In this document: piece by piece, positions 16,775 through 24,904 of the stretch | Numbering within the stretch: the stretch's first letter is position 1 | How the letters are laid out: each line of letters begins with the position of its first letter | Source of the DNA: Streptomyces sp. G44 | GTDB taxonomy: Bacteria; Actinomycetota; Actinomycetes; Streptomycetales; Streptomycetaceae | Length of the DNA stretch: 44,612 nt | Reading direction: 5' to 3' | NCBI RefSeq assembly: GCF_016905445.1 | Contig: NZ_JAFEXF010000043.1 | Span: 1-44,612, forward strand | The notes under the pieces: generated by a model | Databases searched by the model: none | What the model was told of the DNA's origin: nothing | What the model saw: the letters and a program-made list of their open reading frames with translations, nothing else | Position numbers and translations under genes: made by a program

Positions 16775-17775
16775 GGGGGCCTCGGTCGGCCACCGTCTCG
16801 CCGCCCGCCCGCCACGACCACCTCCGCCCCGCCCCCGTCCCCGGGATCTCCTCCGGAGGTACGCGCAGGATGTCCCGGGACAGCGCGACGAAGTCCGCCG
16901 GCTTGCCCACCGTCACCGAACCGCGCTCGCGCTCCAGGAAGTTGGCGTAGGCCGAACCCCTCGTGTAGCCGTGCACCGCGGTCGCCATGTCCAGGGTCTC
17001 CGCGGGCCGCCAGGCGGGGCCCGATGCCCGGGCCGCCGCCGCGTCGCCGCCGTTGTGCCGACGGCCGGGCCCGACGTTCTCGGCCCAGTCCTTGCCGGGC
17101 CCGGCGATCTCGGGCGCGCAGTGGCGGGGCTGCATGCGGACCACGACGCCGAGCTCCGCGAAGCGCGGGGTGCCGCTGGGGCCGAGGCACTCACCGCGCA
17201 CGACCTGGGGGCGGGCCTCGCGCGGCCCATGCACGGAGCGCGCGTGGGTCACGGCGTCCAGGACGGTACGGATGCCCCGGTCGCCCGTGGCGTGCGCGAA
17301 GCACTGGAAGCCGCGCGTCCAGCTTCGCCAGCAGCTCGGCGAACTCCTCCGCCGGGTAGAAGGTGCCGCCGCGGTGCCGCCCGCACCCCGCGTACGGCTC
17401 CAGGAGGGCGGCCGTGCGCGGTTCCGCGACGTCGTCCATGTACAGCTTCAGCGGGCCCGCGCGCAGCCGGTCGTCGGCGTAACGCTCCGCCGTCGCGGCG
17501 AAGTCGTCCAGGTCCGCGTCGCCGGTGCCGCGCGGGTGGAAGAGGGCGGCGACGATCCGCGACCGCAGCCGCCCCTCGGCGCGCGCCCGCTCGAACAGCG
17601 CGAGGCCGTCGAGGGAGTTCTGCGGTTCGACGACCGTGGTGATGCCGTAGCCGATCGCGTCGTCCAGGCTCTTGGCGAGCCGCCCGCCCTGCCGGTCGGG
17701 CGAGGCCCACGGCACGCCGAGCGCGCGCAGCGCCCGGTGGCTGTCGCGGCTCAGCCGCGGGCCCCGCCGGTGAAC
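16775..17775 (-). pseudogene. YtcJ-like amidohydrolase, degraded
   Basis: Pieces of one amidohydrolase occur in successive minus-strand frames. The first, about 17765 to 17335, reads LSRDSHRALRALGVPWASPD ... FYPAEEFAELLAKLDAR. After a small deletion near 17330 the frame changes and continues QCFAHATGDRGIRTVLDAV ... VVVRMQPRHCAPEIAG. Near 17050 about 60 residues carrying the expected DWN metal-ligand region are missing, and homology resumes at ATAVHGYTRGSAYANFLE. Another shift occurs near 16840. The N-terminal metal-binding part is absent. The enzyme cannot be functional. Confidence 0.8.
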
Positions 17776-17956
17776 TCCTGGCGCTTGCGCATGAGTTGAG
17801 TACGCGCGTGGTGCTCGGCCGGCGGGGCGCGGGCCGCGGGGGCGCGCTCGTGGCGGCCCGCTCGGCGGCGCGGCGGCTGGTCGGGCGGGTGGGGGAGTAG
17901 CCCGAGCGGCCGACTGGCGAGGCGGTCCGCCGCCCCGCCGTGGGAGAGTTCCCGGC
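17776..17956. other. Short region with a possible plus-strand C-terminal scrap
   Basis: The plus strand reads LLALAHELSTRVVLGRRG followed by an Ala/Arg-rich end and a stop at about 17898-17900. This could be the tail of a lost gene or chance coding in GC-rich DNA. The last ~50 bases carry the GGGAGAG ribosome site of the next gene. Confidence 0.3.
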
Positions 17957-18187
17957 ATGAGCGACTACCCGTACACGGCGCCCCCCCGGATCACGGTCCT
18001 CGGCGTCCAGCCCGGCAGCCCGCCGTTCCGCATCGTGGAGATCGACGGCGAGGTGGTCGGCACGGCGAAGACCGTCACGGATGTCCTGGACGCGGCCTCC
18101 ATGGCCGGCATCACCGTGCACGACCTCGACGACCCGGACAGTGTGCGCTGGGTCGGCGGCGACAAGTTCACCTGGCGGCCGCGCTGA
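17957..18187 (+). CDS. Small conserved-type protein of unknown function, 76 aa
   Basis: This 76-residue acidic protein (MSDYPYTAPPRITVLGVQ...) starts at ATG 17957 with GGGAGAG about 8 bases upstream. It has no signal peptide or membrane segment and looks like a compact beta-rich domain ending KFTWRPR. Codon use is typical of a real Streptomyces gene. I do not recognise a named family. Three 12-bp repeats begin at its stop codon. Confidence 0.75.
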   Translation: MSDYPYTAPPRITVLGVQPGSPPFRIVEIDGEVVGTAKTVTDVLDAASMAGITVHDLDDPDSVRWVGGDKFTWRPR

Positions 18188-18218
18188 CCTCCGCGCTGAC
18201 CTCCGAGCTGACCTCCGC
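18183..18218 (+). repeat. Three tandem 12-bp repeats (GCTGACCTCCGC)
   Basis: Copies lie at 18183-18194, 18195-18206 (last base A) and 18207-18218. The first includes the TGA stop of the 76-residue gene, so every copy carries an in-register TGA. Confidence 0.8.
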
Positions 18219-18248
18219 CCAGCGGGCAAGCCGTGGCGGCAGCGCCGG

Positions 18249-19280
18249 TCAGGGCCGCCCGGCGGCCGGCACCTCCTCCGCGGCGGGCACAGGACCCGGT
18301 GGTGTGCCGTCGCCGAACGGCCGTCCGCCCAGCTCCTCGCGGTGGTGCGGAGTCAGCCACCCGGCGAGGTCGGGGCCGAGCGGCACGATCCCCGTCGGGT
18401 TGATGCCCGCGTGCACCTGGTGGTAGTGCCGCTTGATGTGGTCGAAGTCGATGGTGTCCCCGAACCCCGGCGTCTGGAACAGATCCCTGGCGTACGCCCA
18501 CAGCACCGGGTCCTCGGCCAGCTTCCAGCGGTTGCACTTGAAGTGGCCGTGGTACACCGCGTCGAACCGCACCAGCGTGCTGAACAGCCGGATGTCCGCC
18601 TCGGTGATGGTCTCCCCGACGAGGTAACGCCGCCTCGCCAGCCGCTCCGAGGTCAGCTCCAGGCGGCGGAACACAGCGCGGCACGCCGCCTCGTACGCGC
18701 TCTGCTCCGAGGCGAAACCCGCGCGGTAGACGCCGTTGTTGACGTCGCGGTAGATGCCCTCCATCACCGTGTCGATCTCGTCCCGCAGCGGTTCGGGGTA
18801 GAGGTCCGGCGCCCCTTCGCGGTGCAGCGCCGTCCACTCGGTGGTGAAGTCCAGGGTGATTCGCTGGTAGTCGTTCGTCACCAGCTTGCCGCTCGGCACG
18901 TCCACGAGGGCGGGCACGCTGACGCCGCCCGGACAGCCGCTCTCCCGCGCGTCGTACGCCTCGCTCAGGAACCGGATGCCGAGGACCGGGTCGCGGTCGC
19001 CGGGGTCCAGCGTGAACCGCCAGCTCCGGTCGTCCTGGATCGGGTCGGTGACCGCGAGGGACAGGGCGCTCTCCAGACCGAGCAGCCGCCGGGCCACCAG
19101 CGCCCGCCCCGCCCACGGGCAGGCGCGGCTCACCACCAGGCGGTACCTCCCCGCCTCCACCGGCCAGCCGTCGCGGCCGTCGGCGGTGACACGGTCCGTG
19201 AAGTGGCTCCTGGACCGCTTGAACTCCTTGTGGCCGTACGAGGCGTTGCCCTCCGCCGGGCTTCCCGCCGAGGCGCTCAT
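18249..19280 (-). CDS. Glutathionyl-hydroquinone reductase-like (GST Xi/ECM4) protein
   Basis: This 343-residue protein has the Xi-class glutathione transferase layout. The N-terminal thioredoxin-like domain carries the catalytic cysteine in SRACPWAGRALV (near residue 54), and the C-terminal all-helical domain includes ITEADIRLFSTLVRFDAVYHGHFKCN. These enzymes reduce glutathionyl-hydroquinones. Streptomyces lack glutathione, so the native thiol is probably mycothiol; this is inferred. Its ATG overlaps the end of the upstream small gene by four bases, showing translational coupling. Confidence 0.88.
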   Translation of the reverse strand: MSASAGSPAEGNASYGHKEFKRSRSHFTDRVTADGRDGWPVEAGRYRLVVSRACPWAGRALVARRLLGLESALSLAVTDPIQDDRSWRFTLDPGDRDPVLGIRFLSEAYDARESGCPGGVSVPALVDVPSGKLVTNDYQRITLDFTTEWTALHREGAPDLYPEPLRDEIDTVMEGIYRDVNNGVYRAGFASEQSAYEAACRAVFRRLELTSERLARRRYLVGETITEADIRLFSTLVRFDAVYHGHFKCNRWKLAEDPVLWAYARDLFQTPGFGDTIDFDHIKRHYHQVHAGINPTGIVPLGPDLAGWLTPHHREELGGRPFGDGTPPGPVPAAEEVPAAGRP

Positions 19281-19579
19281 GACCGGCCGCCCTCGCGCGC
19301 CGCGGAACGGGACACCGGAGTGGGCTCGACGCCGGACGGCGGTTCCGGTGAGCGCGGGAGCGGCGCCAGGTCGTAGATCCGCTCGAGCAGCACCGCTTCG
19401 TTCCCCGCGAGGCCGGCGCGGCGCAGCGCGTCGTCCGCCTCCGCGATCGGGCCCGCCAGCAGCGTCGCCGCGGCGGCCGGGGAGACCGCCGCGGTGTCGG
19501 ACAGCGCGGCGCGCGCGGTGTGCAGCAGACGCAAGCAGGCCTGGGCGGCGAGCAGTTCCTCGGACGTCGTGCCGGTCAT
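19277..19579 (-). CDS. Small helical protein of unknown function, coupled to the GST-like gene
   Basis: This 100-residue protein (MTGTTSEELLAAQACLRLLH...) is mainly alpha-helical and Ala/Leu-rich, with an extended Pro/Ser-rich tail. ATG 19579 is preferred because GAGGAG lies about 9 bases upstream; a GTG at 19648 would add 23 residues without a ribosome site. It overlaps the GST-like start by 4 bases. I do not recognise the family. Confidence 0.65.
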   Translation of the reverse strand: MTGTTSEELLAAQACLRLLHTARAALSDTAAVSPAAAATLLAGPIAEADDALRRAGLAGNEAVLLERIYDLAPLPRSPEPPSGVEPTPVSRSAAREGGRS

Positions 19580-19667
19580 GTCGAGCGACTCCTCTGCGCT
19601 GGATGGCGTGGGCGGCATCGCGGCGATGCCGTCTCCACTCTCGCGCACGGGTCTGACAATGGCGCTC

Positions 19668-21185
19668 CTACACGGCCGGTGGGCGCCGGGTGAGCCGCAA
19701 AGTGAGACCGTCCGGCATGAGGGTCAGGCGCTCGGCGACGCGCAGCCGGTAGCCGGGGTCGGCGTGCAGGTCGTAGCGGCGCAGCAGCAGACCGAGGACC
19801 AACGTGGCCTCGTGCAGCGCGAACTGGCGTCCGATGCAGGCGCGCGCTCCGGTGCCGAACGGTTTGAAGACATGGGCGGGCCGCGCGCGTACCGCCGAAG
19901 GGGCGAACCGGTCGGGGTCGAACTCCTCCGGGCGCTCGCCCCACGCGGCCGGGTCCCGGTGCAGCATCGTGGCGAGGACCAGCGCCCACGCGCCCCTGCA
20001 CATCGGATGCTCACCCCCGAGCACGGTGTCCTCGCGGGCCTCCCGGGCGAACGCTGGAGCGGTCGGCCACAGCCGCAGCGACTCGTCGAGCACCCGGCGT
20101 ACGTACCGCAGTTTGGCCACGTGTTCGTACGCGGGTTCCCCGTCGGCGCCCCATACCTCGTCGACCTCCGCCCGCGCGCGGGCGAGCGCCTCCGGGGAAC
20201 GCGACAGGTAGTGCAGGGCGAAGGACAGCGCTCCGGAGGTCGTCTCGTGCCCTGCGACGAGGAAGGTGATGACCTGGCGGCGGATGTTCTCCGGAGAGAG
20301 CCGCTCCCCGGTGTCCGGGTGGGCCACGTCCAGCATGCGGTCGAGCAGATCGCCGTGCCCGCCCTGCCCGGGCGCGGCGCGGCGGGCGGCGACCACCGCG
20401 TCGACGGTGCGGTTGAGGTACGCCATGTCGGCGTCGTTGCGCCGGCCGGCGCCGCGCAGCACCAGCGGGGCCAGCATTGGAGGGACGACGTTGCGGCGCT
20501 GGGCGAAGGACAGCGTGCCGACCATGGCCCGCACGAAGGGGTGCGGCGCCGACCGTTCGAACGAGCCGAAGTCGTGCCCGAAGCCGGTGCGGGCGATCGT
20601 CTCCAGCGTCAGCTTCGTCATGTCGCCCGGCACGTCCACCGGCCGTCCCGCCGCCTCCCGCTCGTCCCAGCGCGCCGTCAGCTGCCGGGCGACGTCCAGC
20701 ATCAGCGGGTGGTACCCCGCCATCGCCTCGCGGCTGAAGCCGGGGGCGAGGACGTCGTGCGCCAGCTGCCAGTTGGGCTCGTGGTTGTACGCCGTGAACA
20801 GTCCGTCGCCCGCGACCGGCCGGAGGTTGGCCACCCCGAGGCCGACGTGCTTGGCGAAGCGCGACTCGTCGGCCAGGTCGGCGACGAGGCCGGCGCCCCA
20901 CACGAAGACGAACTCCTTGCCGAACGCCTTGCGCCGGAAGATGGGCCCGAGCCGCTGTCCCATCCGCATCGAGTCCTGCAACGGCGTGCGCGCGTCGGCG
21001 CCCAGGACGTCGCCGAGCAGGGGCAGGCGGCGCGGCGGGTGCGGTATGCGGCGCAGCTCCGGCCAGCCCAGCTCCGCGCTGCGAAAGCCTTTGGGCGAAG
21101 GCGGCGAAGGCGGCGGAGGTGGCGGGGAGGGCGGGGAAACCGCCGGCGCCGGCTGCCCGGCCGCGGACCGCGTTGTCTGCGCCAT
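19668..21185 (-). CDS. Cytochrome P450 with proline-rich N-terminal extension
   Basis: This 505-residue monooxygenase carries the oxygen-binding helix motif AGHETTSG, the ExxR motif in DESLRLWP, and the heme-thiolate loop FGTGARACIGRQFA. The sequence resembles the fatty-acid-binding CYP102-type heme domain (PHPPRRLPLLGDV, DLADESRFAKHVG), but no reductase domain is fused. Residues ~12-32 form a Pro/Ser-rich tract (PPSPPPPPPSPPSP) ahead of the P450 fold. ATG 21185 has GGGAG upstream; a start at 21224 is possible. The gene is divergent from a TetR regulator that probably controls it. No ferredoxin gene is adjacent. Confidence 0.92.
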   Translation of the reverse strand: MAQTTRSAAGQPAPAVSPPSPPPPPPSPPSPKGFRSAELGWPELRRIPHPPRRLPLLGDVLGADARTPLQDSMRMGQRLGPIFRRKAFGKEFVFVWGAGLVADLADESRFAKHVGLGVANLRPVAGDGLFTAYNHEPNWQLAHDVLAPGFSREAMAGYHPLMLDVARQLTARWDEREAAGRPVDVPGDMTKLTLETIARTGFGHDFGSFERSAPHPFVRAMVGTLSFAQRRNVVPPMLAPLVLRGAGRRNDADMAYLNRTVDAVVAARRAAPGQGGHGDLLDRMLDVAHPDTGERLSPENIRRQVITFLVAGHETTSGALSFALHYLSRSPEALARARAEVDEVWGADGEPAYEHVAKLRYVRRVLDESLRLWPTAPAFAREAREDTVLGGEHPMCRGAWALVLATMLHRDPAAWGERPEEFDPDRFAPSAVRARPAHVFKPFGTGARACIGRQFALHEATLVLGLLLRRYDLHADPGYRLRVAERLTLMPDGLTLRLTRRPPAV

Positions 21186-21256
21186 GTGCCCATCTCCCTT
21201 GCCCAGAGACCCGGTTGAGGTCACAGGCGGACCCCGTAGCGGCCTGTTGTACGTGG

Positions 21257-21294
21257 ATTCAATAAGCGTCCCCAGTCTGGTCCCGTTATTGAAT
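21257..21294. promoter_or_regulatory. Candidate TetR operator between P450 and TetR genes
   Basis: ATTCAATAA (21257-21265) and TTATTGAAT (21286-21294) are perfect 9-bp inverted copies with a 20-base spacer, in a rare AT-rich patch of the 140-bp divergent promoter region. The placement fits autoregulation by the adjacent TetR protein. Confidence 0.65.
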
Positions 21295-21325
21295 TCGCGT
21301 CAAGTAAGTCGAGTAAAGTGCCCGC

Positions 21326-21934
21326 ATGCCCGCGAACCCACAGGAGCGCACGCGCCGCAGGATGAGCACGCAGGAACGGCGTGAGCAGCTGCTTTCCGTC
21401 GGGGCGCGGCTCTTCGCGCAGAAGCCCTACGACGATGTGTGGATCGAGCGGGTCGCGGAGATCGCGGGCGTTTCACGCGGGCTCCTGTACCACTACTTCC
21501 CGACCAAGAGGGACTTCTTCGCCGCCGTCGTGCAGCGCGAGAGCGAGCGCATGCTGCGCCTGACGGCGGCGGTGCCGGGGCTGCCGGTGCGGGAGCAGAT
21601 CACCACCGGCCTCGACGCGTTCCTCGGCTACGTGGAGAGCCACGCGCAGGGCTTCCGCGCGTTCCACCGGGCCGAGGCGGCGGGCGACCCACTGGTCCGC
21701 GAGGTCTACGGCGACGGCCTCGCGGCCCAGGAGCGGCAGATCCTCGCCGCCCTCGCCGCGGACCCGGAGGCCACCGACCTCATCCGGGAGCTGCCAGCCC
21801 TGCGCCTCGCGGTGCGGGGCTGGCTCGCCTTCATGGTCGCCGTCTGCCTGGAGTGGCTGGCGGAGCGGGAGCTGACGCGGGAACAGGTGCGCGACCTGTG
21901 CGCCAAGGCGCTGCTGGGCGCGATCACGCGCTGA
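21326..21934 (+). CDS. TetR/AcrR family transcriptional regulator
   Basis: This 202-residue repressor-type protein has the N-terminal helix-turn-helix at about residues 15-62, including RREQLLSVGARLFAQKPYDD and VSRGLLYHYFPTKRDFFAAV, followed by an all-helical ligand domain. It is divergent from the P450 gene, and the inverted repeat between them is the likely operator. The ligand is probably a P450 substrate such as a fatty acid; this is inference. Its end overlaps the convergent HAD gene by 11 bp. Confidence 0.92.
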   Translation: MPANPQERTRRRMSTQERREQLLSVGARLFAQKPYDDVWIERVAEIAGVSRGLLYHYFPTKRDFFAAVVQRESERMLRLTAAVPGLPVREQITTGLDAFLGYVESHAQGFRAFHRAEAAGDPLVREVYGDGLAAQERQILAALAADPEATDLIRELPALRLAVRGWLAFMVAVCLEWLAERELTREQVRDLCAKALLGAITR

Positions 21935-22739
21935 GGCGCGGTTCCGTCCGCAGCGCCTCCCGCAGTGCGGCCGGGGTGGTGAAGAGGTGGCCGCGCAGGC
22001 CGGCCGCCTCGGCGGCCCGGATGTTCTCCTCGCGGTCGTCGACGAACAGCACCCGGCCCGGCTCGGTCTCCAGGGCGTCCAGGCACCAGCGGTAGGCGCC
22101 CGGCTCGGGCTTGGCGTGGCCGATACGGCAGGAGAACGCGCGTACCTGGAAGTGCCTGAGCCAGGCGTGCCGCGCTTCGTAGTGGAGGGCGAGCTCCTCG
22201 GGGATGTTGGACAGCAGTGCGATCCGCTCGCCCGCCGCCGCGAGCTCCTCGATCAACGTGACCATCGTGGCGTCGACGCGGCTCCAGCTCGCGATGTCGG
22301 CCTCGATGAGCCGCGCGACCTGCTCGCGTCCGAAGATGGTGCCGAGGGCTTCGGCCACCCGGCGCCAGTAGCCGGGGCCGGTCACGTCACCGCGGTCGTA
22401 CGGCTGGCGCAGCCCCCAGTAGGCCTCCCAGAAGGGCGCCTCCGGCACGCCCGCGGTGGCGACGAGGCGGGCTCTGCCGTCCTCGGACTGGTGGCGCGCT
22501 ATCACGCCGAACATGTCGAAGAGGAGGGTGCGGCGCACGCTGCTGCCGGGGCTGTCCGCCGGAGGGTTCAGGGGGTTCGTCCCTCGGTCGGTCCCTCGGT
22601 CGGTCCCTCGGTCGGTCCCTCGGTCGGTCCCTCGTCCCGTCGTGCGGTCCGTCTCTCGGTCCGTCGTGCGGTCCGTCTCTCGGTCCGTCGTGTGGTTCGT
22701 CGTGCCGTGCCTCAGGGGCACACCTGTCGTGTCGTGCAT
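21924..22739 (-). CDS. HAD-family (HAD-IA) phosphatase with repeat-rich N-terminal extension
   Basis: This 271-residue protein has the HAD core at about residues 67-265: motif I LLFDMFGVI, motif II LLSNIPEEL, the lysine in GHAKPEPGAY and motif IV FVDDREEN. It should be a small-molecule phosphatase. About 60 residues precede the core and consist largely of tandem (R-G-T-D)n and (R-E-T-D-R-T-T-D)n units encoded by 12- and 24-bp repeats. ATG 22739 follows the deoR stop by only five bases, so it is coupled to that gene; a GTG just before the core is an alternative start that would exclude the repeats. The linked DeoR regulator and MFS transporter suggest a sugar-phosphate context. Confidence 0.82.
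   Translation of the reverse strand: MHDTTGVPLRHGTTNHTTDRETDRTTDRETDRTTGRGTDRGTDRGTDRGTDRGTNPLNPPADSPGSSVRRTLLFDMFGVIARHQSEDGRARLVATAGVPEAPFWEAYWGLRQPYDRGDVTGPGYWRRVAEALGTIFGREQVARLIEADIASWSRVDATMVTLIEELAAAGERIALLSNIPEELALHYEARHAWLRHFQVRAFSCRIGHAKPEPGAYRWCLDALETEPGRVLFVDDREENIRAAEAAGLRGHLFTTPAALREALRTEPRLSA
22579..22704. repeat. In-frame minisatellite in the HAD phosphatase gene
   Basis: Plus-strand unit GTCCCTCGGTCG repeats at 22579, 22591, 22603 and 22615, with a fifth partial copy. It is followed by a 24-bp unit at 22637-22660 and 22661-22684 and a partial third copy. All units are multiples of three, so copy-number change keeps the frame. Confidence 0.9.
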
Positions 22740-22744
22740 CAAGG

Positions 22745-23542
22745 TCACACCTTTCGTACGGTCACGCCCGCGGCGGCCAGCGCCTCCGTCTCCTCGTCCG
22801 GGGCGGCGTCTTCGGTGACGACGGCGTGCAGGGCGGCGGCGGGTGCGACGAACGCGAGGGCGGTGCGGGAGAGCTTGCCCGCGTCCGCGACCGCGATGAC
22901 GCGGCGGGACGAGGCGATGGCGGCCCGCTTGACCGCGGCGTCGTCCAGGTCGTAGGCGGTCAGGCCGTCCGCCGCGGTCAGCCCGCAGCATCCGATGACG
23001 GCGGTGTCGAAGCGCAGCGCGGCCAGCGAGGCGGTGGTGAGCTGGCCGGTCAGGGCCAGCTCACCGGGGCGGGGGCGCCCGCCGGGCACGAGCAGGGTCA
23101 GCCGGGGGGCGCCGCTGAGCGCGTGCACCGCCTGGAGGGAGAGCGGCATCACCGTCAGCCGCCGGGGTTCGAGTGCGCGGGCGACCTCCAGGCAGGTGGT
23201 GCCGCTGTCCACGACGACGGACTCCCCGTCGGCGATCAGACCGGCCACCTCGGCGGCGATGCGCCGCTTCACCTCCAGGCCCTCCTGCTCCCGCAGCGCG
23301 AACGGCGGTTCCTCCCCGCGCAGCAGCAGGCTCCGCGCGCCGCCGCGATAGCGCTCCAGCACGCCCTGTTCGGCCAGGGCCTCCAGATCGCGCCGGATGG
23401 TCATCTCCGAGGCGCCGGTGAGCTCGGCGAGCTCCGCGACACCGACCCGGCCCGCCCCCCGCACGGCGTCGGTGATCTGCCGCAGCCGGTCCCTGCTCGT
23501 GCTGCTTCTGTTCGTGTGGGTCACTCGGCGATTCAAACACAT
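22745..23542 (-). CDS. DeoR/GlpR family transcriptional regulator
   Basis: This 265-residue protein has the DeoR-type helix-turn-helix at about residues 20-70 (VAELAELTGASEMTIRRDLE) and the phosphosugar-sensing DeoR C-terminal domain (VVVDSGTTCLEVARAL, AVIGCCGLTAADGLTAYD, ADAGKLSRTALAFVAP). ATG 23542 is used; GTG 23524 is an equally possible start. It forms an operon with the HAD phosphatase and is divergent from the MFS transporter. Repeats of TATGTTCG in the shared promoter are its likely binding sites. The effector sugar phosphate is unknown. Confidence 0.9.
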   Translation of the reverse strand: MCLNRRVTHTNRSSTSRDRLRQITDAVRGAGRVGVAELAELTGASEMTIRRDLEALAEQGVLERYRGGARSLLLRGEEPPFALREQEGLEVKRRIAAEVAGLIADGESVVVDSGTTCLEVARALEPRRLTVMPLSLQAVHALSGAPRLTLLVPGGRPRPGELALTGQLTTASLAALRFDTAVIGCCGLTAADGLTAYDLDDAAVKRAAIASSRRVIAVADAGKLSRTALAFVAPAAALHAVVTEDAAPDEETEALAAAGVTVRKV

Positions 23543-23544
23543 AG

Positions 23545-23593
23545 TATGTTCGTTTAGCAATCTACCGAACACTTTCTATGTTCGATATGTTCG
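23545..23593. promoter_or_regulatory. Candidate DeoR operator: three TATGTTCG direct repeats
   Basis: TATGTTCG occurs at 23545-23552, 23577-23584 and 23586-23593, and an inverted CGAACA lies at 23566-23571. Direct repeats of about 10-bp spacing are typical DeoR-family sites. The last two copies overlap the first codons of the MFS gene if it starts at 23578, which favours a start at ATG 23599. Confidence 0.65.
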
Positions 23594-24825
23594 AAGACAT
23601 GGAAAGAACACTGCGGGCCGGGCGGCTGGCCACCTTCGCGTACTTCGCCCTGAACGGCTTCCTCCTGGGGATGTGGATCGTCCACATCCCCGCCGTCGAA
23701 GACCGTGCGGGGATCAGCCACGCCGTCCTCGGCTGGCTCCTGCTGCTGCTCGGCGCGGGGGCCTTCGCCGGCATGCAGGTCGTCGGACCCCTCACCGACC
23801 GCCTCGGCGCCCGCGTCGTCGTGCCGGTCAGTGCCGCGCTGTGCAGCGCGGCCGTCGTCCTCCCCGGCCTCGCCACGAACGTCTGGGCCCTGGGCGCGGC
23901 CCTGCTCGCCCTCGGGCTCGGCAACGGCTGCCTGGACGTCAGCATGAACGCCCACGCGGTCCAGGTGGAGCGCGGCTACCGACGGCCCGTCATGTCCGCC
24001 TTCCACGCCACGTTCTCCCTCGGCGGTGTCCTCGCCGCGCTGGCCGGCGCCCGCACGCTCAGCTGGGGCTGGAGCCCCGCCGCGACCCTCGGCGGGGTGG
24101 CGCTGCTCGGCCTGGCCGCCGCCGCGCTGTCGGCGCCCGCGCTGCTGCGGCCCGAACCGGCCGCGGGTACGGAGACCGCGTACGGCGCGACGCCGGATGA
24201 GGGTGCTGCTCCCCTCGGTGGCGGTCCGGCGGTACGCCGCCGGACTCCCCGGCGTATCTGGGCCCTTGCCGCCCTCGCCTTCATGCTGATGCTCTGCGAA
24301 GGCGTGGCCAACGACTGGAGCGTGCTGCACCTCCGTGACGTCCTTGAGGCGCCCGCCGCCACCGCCGCCCTTGCCTACGGCGCCTTCTCCACCGCCATGA
24401 CCGCCGGCCGCCTGCTCGCCGACCGGGTGGCGGCCCGCTTCGGCCCGGTGGCGATCCTCCGGTACGGCGCGACGCTGGCGGCGGGCGGCCTGACGGTGGC
24501 GGCGCTGTCGCCCTGGACCCCGTCGGCGCTCCTCGGCTGGACCCTCTTCGGCGCGGGACTCTCCGGCTGCGTCCCCCAGCTCTTCAGCGCCGCGGGCCAC
24601 ACGGACGCGGACGCCGCCGGGGTCAACGTCTCCCGCGTCGCGGGACTCGGCTACCTCGGCATGCTGGCCGGACCCGCCGTCATCGGGCCGCTGACCCGCC
24701 TTGTGCCGCTCAACATCACGTTTTTCCTGCCGGTGGCGTTCTGCGTCGTCGCCGTGTGCGCGGCCGGCATCCTGCGCGACCCTCGGCCTGAGCCGCGCAC
24801 CGCGGAGACCGCCGTCCGCGTCTGA
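23578..24825 (+). CDS. MFS transporter (YbjJ-like)
   Basis: This protein of up to 415 residues has 12 hydrophobic segments in two halves separated by a charged central loop at about residues 195-225. The motif after segment 2 (GPLTDRLGAR) is the MFS loop signature, and the GNGCLDVSMNAHAV stretch is characteristic of the YbjJ-type family. The start may be ATG 23578 or ATG 23599; the second leaves the DeoR-type repeats untranslated. Divergence from deoR-HAD suggests it moves a sugar, sugar alcohol or nucleoside. The substrate is inferred only. Confidence 0.88.
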   Translation: MFDMFEDMERTLRAGRLATFAYFALNGFLLGMWIVHIPAVEDRAGISHAVLGWLLLLLGAGAFAGMQVVGPLTDRLGARVVVPVSAALCSAAVVLPGLATNVWALGAALLALGLGNGCLDVSMNAHAVQVERGYRRPVMSAFHATFSLGGVLAALAGARTLSWGWSPAATLGGVALLGLAAAALSAPALLRPEPAAGTETAYGATPDEGAAPLGGGPAVRRRTPRRIWALAALAFMLMLCEGVANDWSVLHLRDVLEAPAATAALAYGAFSTAMTAGRLLADRVAARFGPVAILRYGATLAAGGLTVAALSPWTPSALLGWTLFGAGLSGCVPQLFSAAGHTDADAAGVNVSRVAGLGYLGMLAGPAVIGPLTRLVPLNITFFLPVAFCVVAVCAAGILRDPRPEPRTAETAVRV

Positions 24826-24904
24826 GCCGCCGCGCCGTTGACGGGGGTGGTGGCGAGAACGCGGCGAGGGGGCGGACGACGTGGCGGATCGAGCGCCGCA
24901 ACAA

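Noticed and set aside
17776..17900. Plus-strand scrap ending in an Ala/Arg-rich tail
   Set aside because: It is too short and low in complexity to assign to any gene.
22579..22704. Possible CRISPR-like array
   Set aside because: Units are 12 or 24 bp and contiguous with no spacers, and they code in frame within the HAD gene.
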